A stretch of 6,871 nt of DNA from Pseudomonadota bacterium (GTDB lineage Bacteria > Verrucomicrobiota > Verrucomicrobiia > Chthoniobacterales > UBA6821): positions 1 to 6,871 of the forward strand of contig RFPR01000114.1 in assembly GCA_009928265.1 (NCBI GenBank), read 5' to 3'. This document shows positions 5,215 through 6,871 of the stretch, piece by piece. Within the stretch, counting starts at the first letter, position 1. Each line of letters begins with the position of its first letter. Made by a program: the position numbers and the translations under genes. The notes under the pieces are model-generated. The model saw only the letters and a list, made by a program, of their open reading frames with translations. It searched no databases and was not told where the DNA came from.

Positions 5215-6044
5215 GCGTTCCAGGCGTGCAGGCACTTGACAAACATCTCGCGCGGAGAAACCAAGCCAGACGAATGCCGCGATGTCTTCGATCCGAGCAC
5301 GGCCTTACCAAGAAGAAAACGATTTAGCACTCGGTCAGGAGTCTTCGGGGTTGATCCGGTTCCGTCTCTTACGGCCAGCCAAAACTCGTTCGCGTCGCGA
5401 CGGCTTTTCTGGTAGCTCGCGTGCATCGCGGCTACCACGGACGATCTCCACAAAAGGCGAGAAGATTCTTTGTTGCCACTATTTCCGAGCACAGCGTGCA
5501 CCCACGCGACGAACATCTTGTTGTTCTCATCAAGCAGGCACTCGGCCCGCTCCGCAGCCGGGATCTGCGCGTACTGGTCGCCGTGCTTGCAGTAAGCAAT
5601 TGCCGTCACGCACAGATTGATGATTTTTGTGGGCAGTTCAGACAGTTCTGGATCGATTGCCGCGAATGCCCTGTTGATGTCGTTCGTAGTCCGCACTTGT
5701 GCGCGGCTGTCAAATGTTGCGTACAGCCTTGCCACGTCATCAATGTCATCGCAGTGATAGTGCTCGATCGTCGCATGGATCGGCTGCGGAAGCTCTTCGT
5801 ACTCTGCAAACAGATTGCTCGTGTGCTTACCGTTCACGCGATATGTCGCCTGCGTTTCGTTGCAGTGAACCGTCGCCCACTGCACTGGACGAAACAGGCC
5901 AGCGGCCAGCATCTTCCGATAAGCCTCGACACGTTTCGGATTCAGAGGCCTGTCGTGAGGAACCGGATCCATGTCGCGAAACTTGATCGCCAGCGACTGC
6001 GTGACTTTCTCGGTCTTCGGCGTTCCAACAAGTTCGTATCCCAT
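5148..6044 (-). CDS. ParB/Srx-fold-like phage protein (NGKHT motif)
   Basis: This 298-residue protein has an N-terminal region like the ParB/sulfiredoxin fold found in many phage and DNA-modification proteins. A helix that reads as a typical ParB lead (RPLNPKRVEAYRKMLAAGLF, residues 32-51) is followed by a beta strand and the motif VNGKHTSNLF (70-79). This occupies the place of the DGQHR or NGQHR nucleotide-binding signature. DDVARLYATFDSRAQVRTTN (102-121) also recurs in phage ParB-like proteins. The remainder is helical and I do not recognise it; there is no evident second catalytic domain. The ATG at 6044 has AAGGAG seven bases upstream. A leader segment, CGAAAGCAA(A)GGAG, is shared with the preceding winged-helix gene. 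The role could be partition-like DNA binding, control of a modification enzyme (as DndB-type proteins do) or nucleotide hydrolysis. The fold call is moderately sure; the function is unknown. Confidence 0.7.
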   Translation of the reverse strand: MGYELVGTPKTEKVTQSLAIKFRDMDPVPHDRPLNPKRVEAYRKMLAAGLFRPVQWATVHCNETQATYRVNGKHTSNLFAEYEELPQPIHATIEHYHCDDIDDVARLYATFDSRAQVRTTNDINRAFAAIDPELSELPTKIINLCVTAIAYCKHGDQYAQIPAAERAECLLDENNKMFVAWVHAVLGNSGNKESSRLLWRSSVVAAMHASYQKSRRDANEFWLAVRDGTGSTPKTPDRVLNRFLLGKAVLGSKTSRHSSGLVSPREMFVKCLHAWNAWRRDTTTDLKYHAQAKIPAAV

Positions 6045-6051
6045 GCCTTAT

Positions 6052-6065
6052 CTCCTTTGCTTTCG
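6052..6065 (-). promoter_or_regulatory. Ribosome binding site and leader shared with the neighbouring gene
   Basis: The minus strand reads CGAAAGCAAAGGAG here, just before the ATG at 6044. Nearly the same string, CGAAAGCAAGGAG, occurs at 6437-6425 before the ATG at 6417. The only difference is one extra A. The duplicated leader may be a captured translation-initiation module or simply convergent SD context. Confidence 0.4.
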
Positions 6066-6093
6066 TGTCCATTCACCGAACCCCGGCCGCACG

Positions 6094-6417
6094 TCAACGC
6101 GACGCCGCCGAAACTTGCCACTCCCGCTCCCGCCGCCCGCTCGCACTCTCGACGAGCCGCCCCGTCTCCTCGATCAGCCCGGCCTTCGCGAGCTCGTGCA
6201 GCCGCTTCCCGACTTGGTGGGCGACCAGGCCGCAGCGTTCCGCGATCGCAGACGCGCCGCCTGGGGCTGCGCGGAGCGCCTCGAGGATCGCCCGGTGGTG
6301 CTCGCCGGCGAACTCACGCACCCGGGCCGCGGCGGCCTTGCTGGTCGCTGGGTTCGACTGCCGGAAGAGCGGGAGGTCGGCGACGCGGGTGATGGTGTCG
6401 AGGTAGTAGTCGGACAT
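6094..6417 (-). CDS. Small winged-helix (HTH) DNA-binding protein
   Basis: This 107-residue protein is probably a sequence-specific DNA-binding regulator of the element. Residues 15-30 (LPLFRQSNPATSKAAA) resemble a lead-in seen in many small phage HTH proteins. A helix follows at about 36-50, then a helix-turn-helix at about 53-83 (GGASAIAERCGLVAHQVGKR, ending HELAKAGLIEE). Residues 85-103 look like the basic wing, GRLVE to REREW. This layout is typical of MarR/ArsR-like winged helices, but no ligand or metal site is visible. The ATG at 6417 has an excellent AAGGAGG six bases upstream. The gene sits between the recombinase and the first ParB-like gene, a position where excisionases or element repressors are often found; either role would be a guess. 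It is the most GC-rich stretch sampled: the row 6121-6180 is about 77% GC. Confidence 0.75.
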   Translation of the reverse strand: MSDYYLDTITRVADLPLFRQSNPATSKAAAARVREFAGEHHRAILEALRAAPGGASAIAERCGLVAHQVGKRLHELAKAGLIEETGRLVESASGRREREWQVSAASR

Positions 6418-6418
6418 T

Positions 6419-6436
6419 GAAAGCCTCCTTGCTTTC
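6419..6436 (-). promoter_or_regulatory. Small hairpin with the Shine-Dalgarno sequence in its loop, in the recombinase to winged-helix gap
   Basis: On the minus strand GAAAGC (6436-6431) and GCTTTC (6424-6419) form a perfect 6-bp inverted repeat. The six loop bases AAGGAG are the core of the ribosome binding site of the winged-helix gene, whose ATG is at 6417. The whole SD is AAGGAGG at 6430-6424, six bases before the ATG. The hairpin could present or modulate the SD. Its stem is short and there is no following U-tract, so it is not a convincing terminator. A regulatory role is inference. Confidence 0.35.
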
Positions 6437-6441
6437 GTTGT

Positions 6442-6871
6442 TCACATGAGGGCAGGCGTCTTCGGTGTCTTCGTCCTGAGTTGTGCCCAATCGCAGTACG
6501 CTTGCTCGAACAGGGCGGGGCTCCGGTGCCCGAGATGCAGCCGCCCGGCTCCCGCCTTCTCCATCTCGACGTGCGTCGCCCCGCTGCGGCGGAGGAACTT
6601 CGACGTGCCGCCGATGCCGATCGAGTCGATCAGCACCCGCATCCACCGCATCGCCATCCTGCGACCGCAGGCCCAGCCGAGAATCCGCCCGTCGGGTGAT
6701 TTCGCGAGCATCGCGTCGATCGCCGTCAGGCACGCCGGGGTGAGCGGTCGCGTGAGAGGATCGCCGGTCTTGGACTGCACCCACGCGAGGGCATCGTCGC
6801 GGAGGTTGTCCCGCGTGAATGCCATGCAATCGCCGAAGCGGCTGCCGGTCTCGTAGCAGACGAGCACCCAG
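6442..6871 (-). CDS. Tyrosine recombinase / phage-type integrase, C-terminal part (5' end off window)
   Basis: This is the catalytic C-terminal part of a site-specific tyrosine recombinase, which would integrate or excise the element by strand exchange at att sites. The frame is open to the right edge, so the true start and the N-terminal core-binding domain are missing. Counting from an internal GTG at 6867 (141 codons), the family residues are visible: box I Arg10 in ETGSR, the beta-hairpin Lys33 in QSKTG, box II Arg93 in KFLRRSGATH, His114 in LGHRS and the tyrosine nucleophile Tyr124 in AYCDW. The usual His of the HxxR motif is Lys90. The protein ends 17 residues after the nucleophile, as is normal for the family. 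It lies first in a co-directional operon, 24 bases before the winged-helix gene. No att core repeat could be recognised. The family call is secure; the host assignment is not. Confidence 0.93.
   Translation of the reverse strand, partial: WVLVCYETGSRFGDCMAFTRDNLRDDALAWVQSKTGDPLTRPLTPACLTAIDAMLAKSPDGRILGWACGRRMAMRWMRVLIDSIGIGGTSKFLRRSGATHVEMEKAGAGRLHLGHRSPALFEQAYCDWAQLRTKTPKTPALM

Noticed and set aside
5078..5311. Minus-strand frame (77 codons) within the ParB-like gene end
   Set aside because: Composition is Arg/Ser/Pro-rich as in a frame shadow; the alternative frame ending at 5059 looks more protein-like and joins the next start exactly.
5421..6392. Long plus-strand open frame (323 codons)
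   Set aside because: It lies antisense to the ParB-like and winged-helix genes, has a low-complexity Arg/Pro/Ala-rich tail and no domain, and is explained by high-GC shadow coding.
1..6871. CRISPR array, tRNA, rRNA, insertion sequence or terminal att repeat
   Set aside because: I read both strands for regular direct repeats, cloverleaf arms and transposase motifs and found none that hold up; att sites are probably outside the window.

Overview
The window looks like part of a phage, prophage or phage-derived integrative element. Every supported gene lies on the minus strand, so the operon reads from right to left. The genes are packed as one long unit: most junctions overlap by 4 to 20 bases, gaps are short, and nearly every start has a clear purine-rich ribosome binding site. 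I see no rRNA, tRNA, CRISPR array or insertion sequence. The host cannot be named with certainty. The GC-rich flanks and the style of the integrase C-terminus (an LRRSGATH box preceded by Lys rather than His) resemble integrases I associate with Planctomycetes, but this is a weak inference.

Layout in transcription order: (1) C-terminal part of a tyrosine recombinase, 6871-6442, cut by the right edge; (2) a small winged-helix DNA-binding protein, 6417-6094; (3) a 298-residue ParB/Srx-fold-like protein, 6044-5148; (4) a possible 51-codon ORF bridging to the next gene, 5214-5059; (5) an IbrB-like ParB-family protein, 5058-4315; (6) a 135-residue protein of unknown function, 4325-3918; (7) a small GNAT-fold acetyltransferase-like protein, 3937-3551; (8) an IbrA-like PP-loop protein of the PAPS-reductase/DUF3440 type, 3558-2326; (9) a 72-residue unknown protein, 2345-2127; (10) a GIY-YIG nuclease-domain protein, 2111-1449; (11) a DUF1376-type phage replication-region protein, 1452-637; (12) a protein with a LexA-type DNA-binding domain, 640 to the left edge, which runs off the window without a stop.

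The outer genes fit integration and control (recombinase, winged helix) and replication or SOS-type control (DUF1376, LexA-like HTH). The centre, from about 6044 to 2326, is the interesting cassette: two different ParB-fold proteins, an unknown protein, a GNAT and a PP-loop ATP-pyrophosphatase-type enzyme, followed by a GIY-YIG nuclease. IbrA and IbrB are a known pair; here the unknown protein and the GNAT sit between them in a tightly coupled order. A nucleic-acid modification or counter-defence role is a reasonable hypothesis, but nothing in the window proves it.

Base composition is mosaic. Single 60-base rows counted by hand give about 77% GC in the winged-helix gene (6121-6180), 73% in the LexA-like gene (241-300), and only 42-48% in the GIY-YIG gene (1741-1860). 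This suggests the operon was assembled from parts of different origin. No promoter or terminator could be supported; the operon promoter probably lies beyond the right edge, upstream of or within the recombinase gene.
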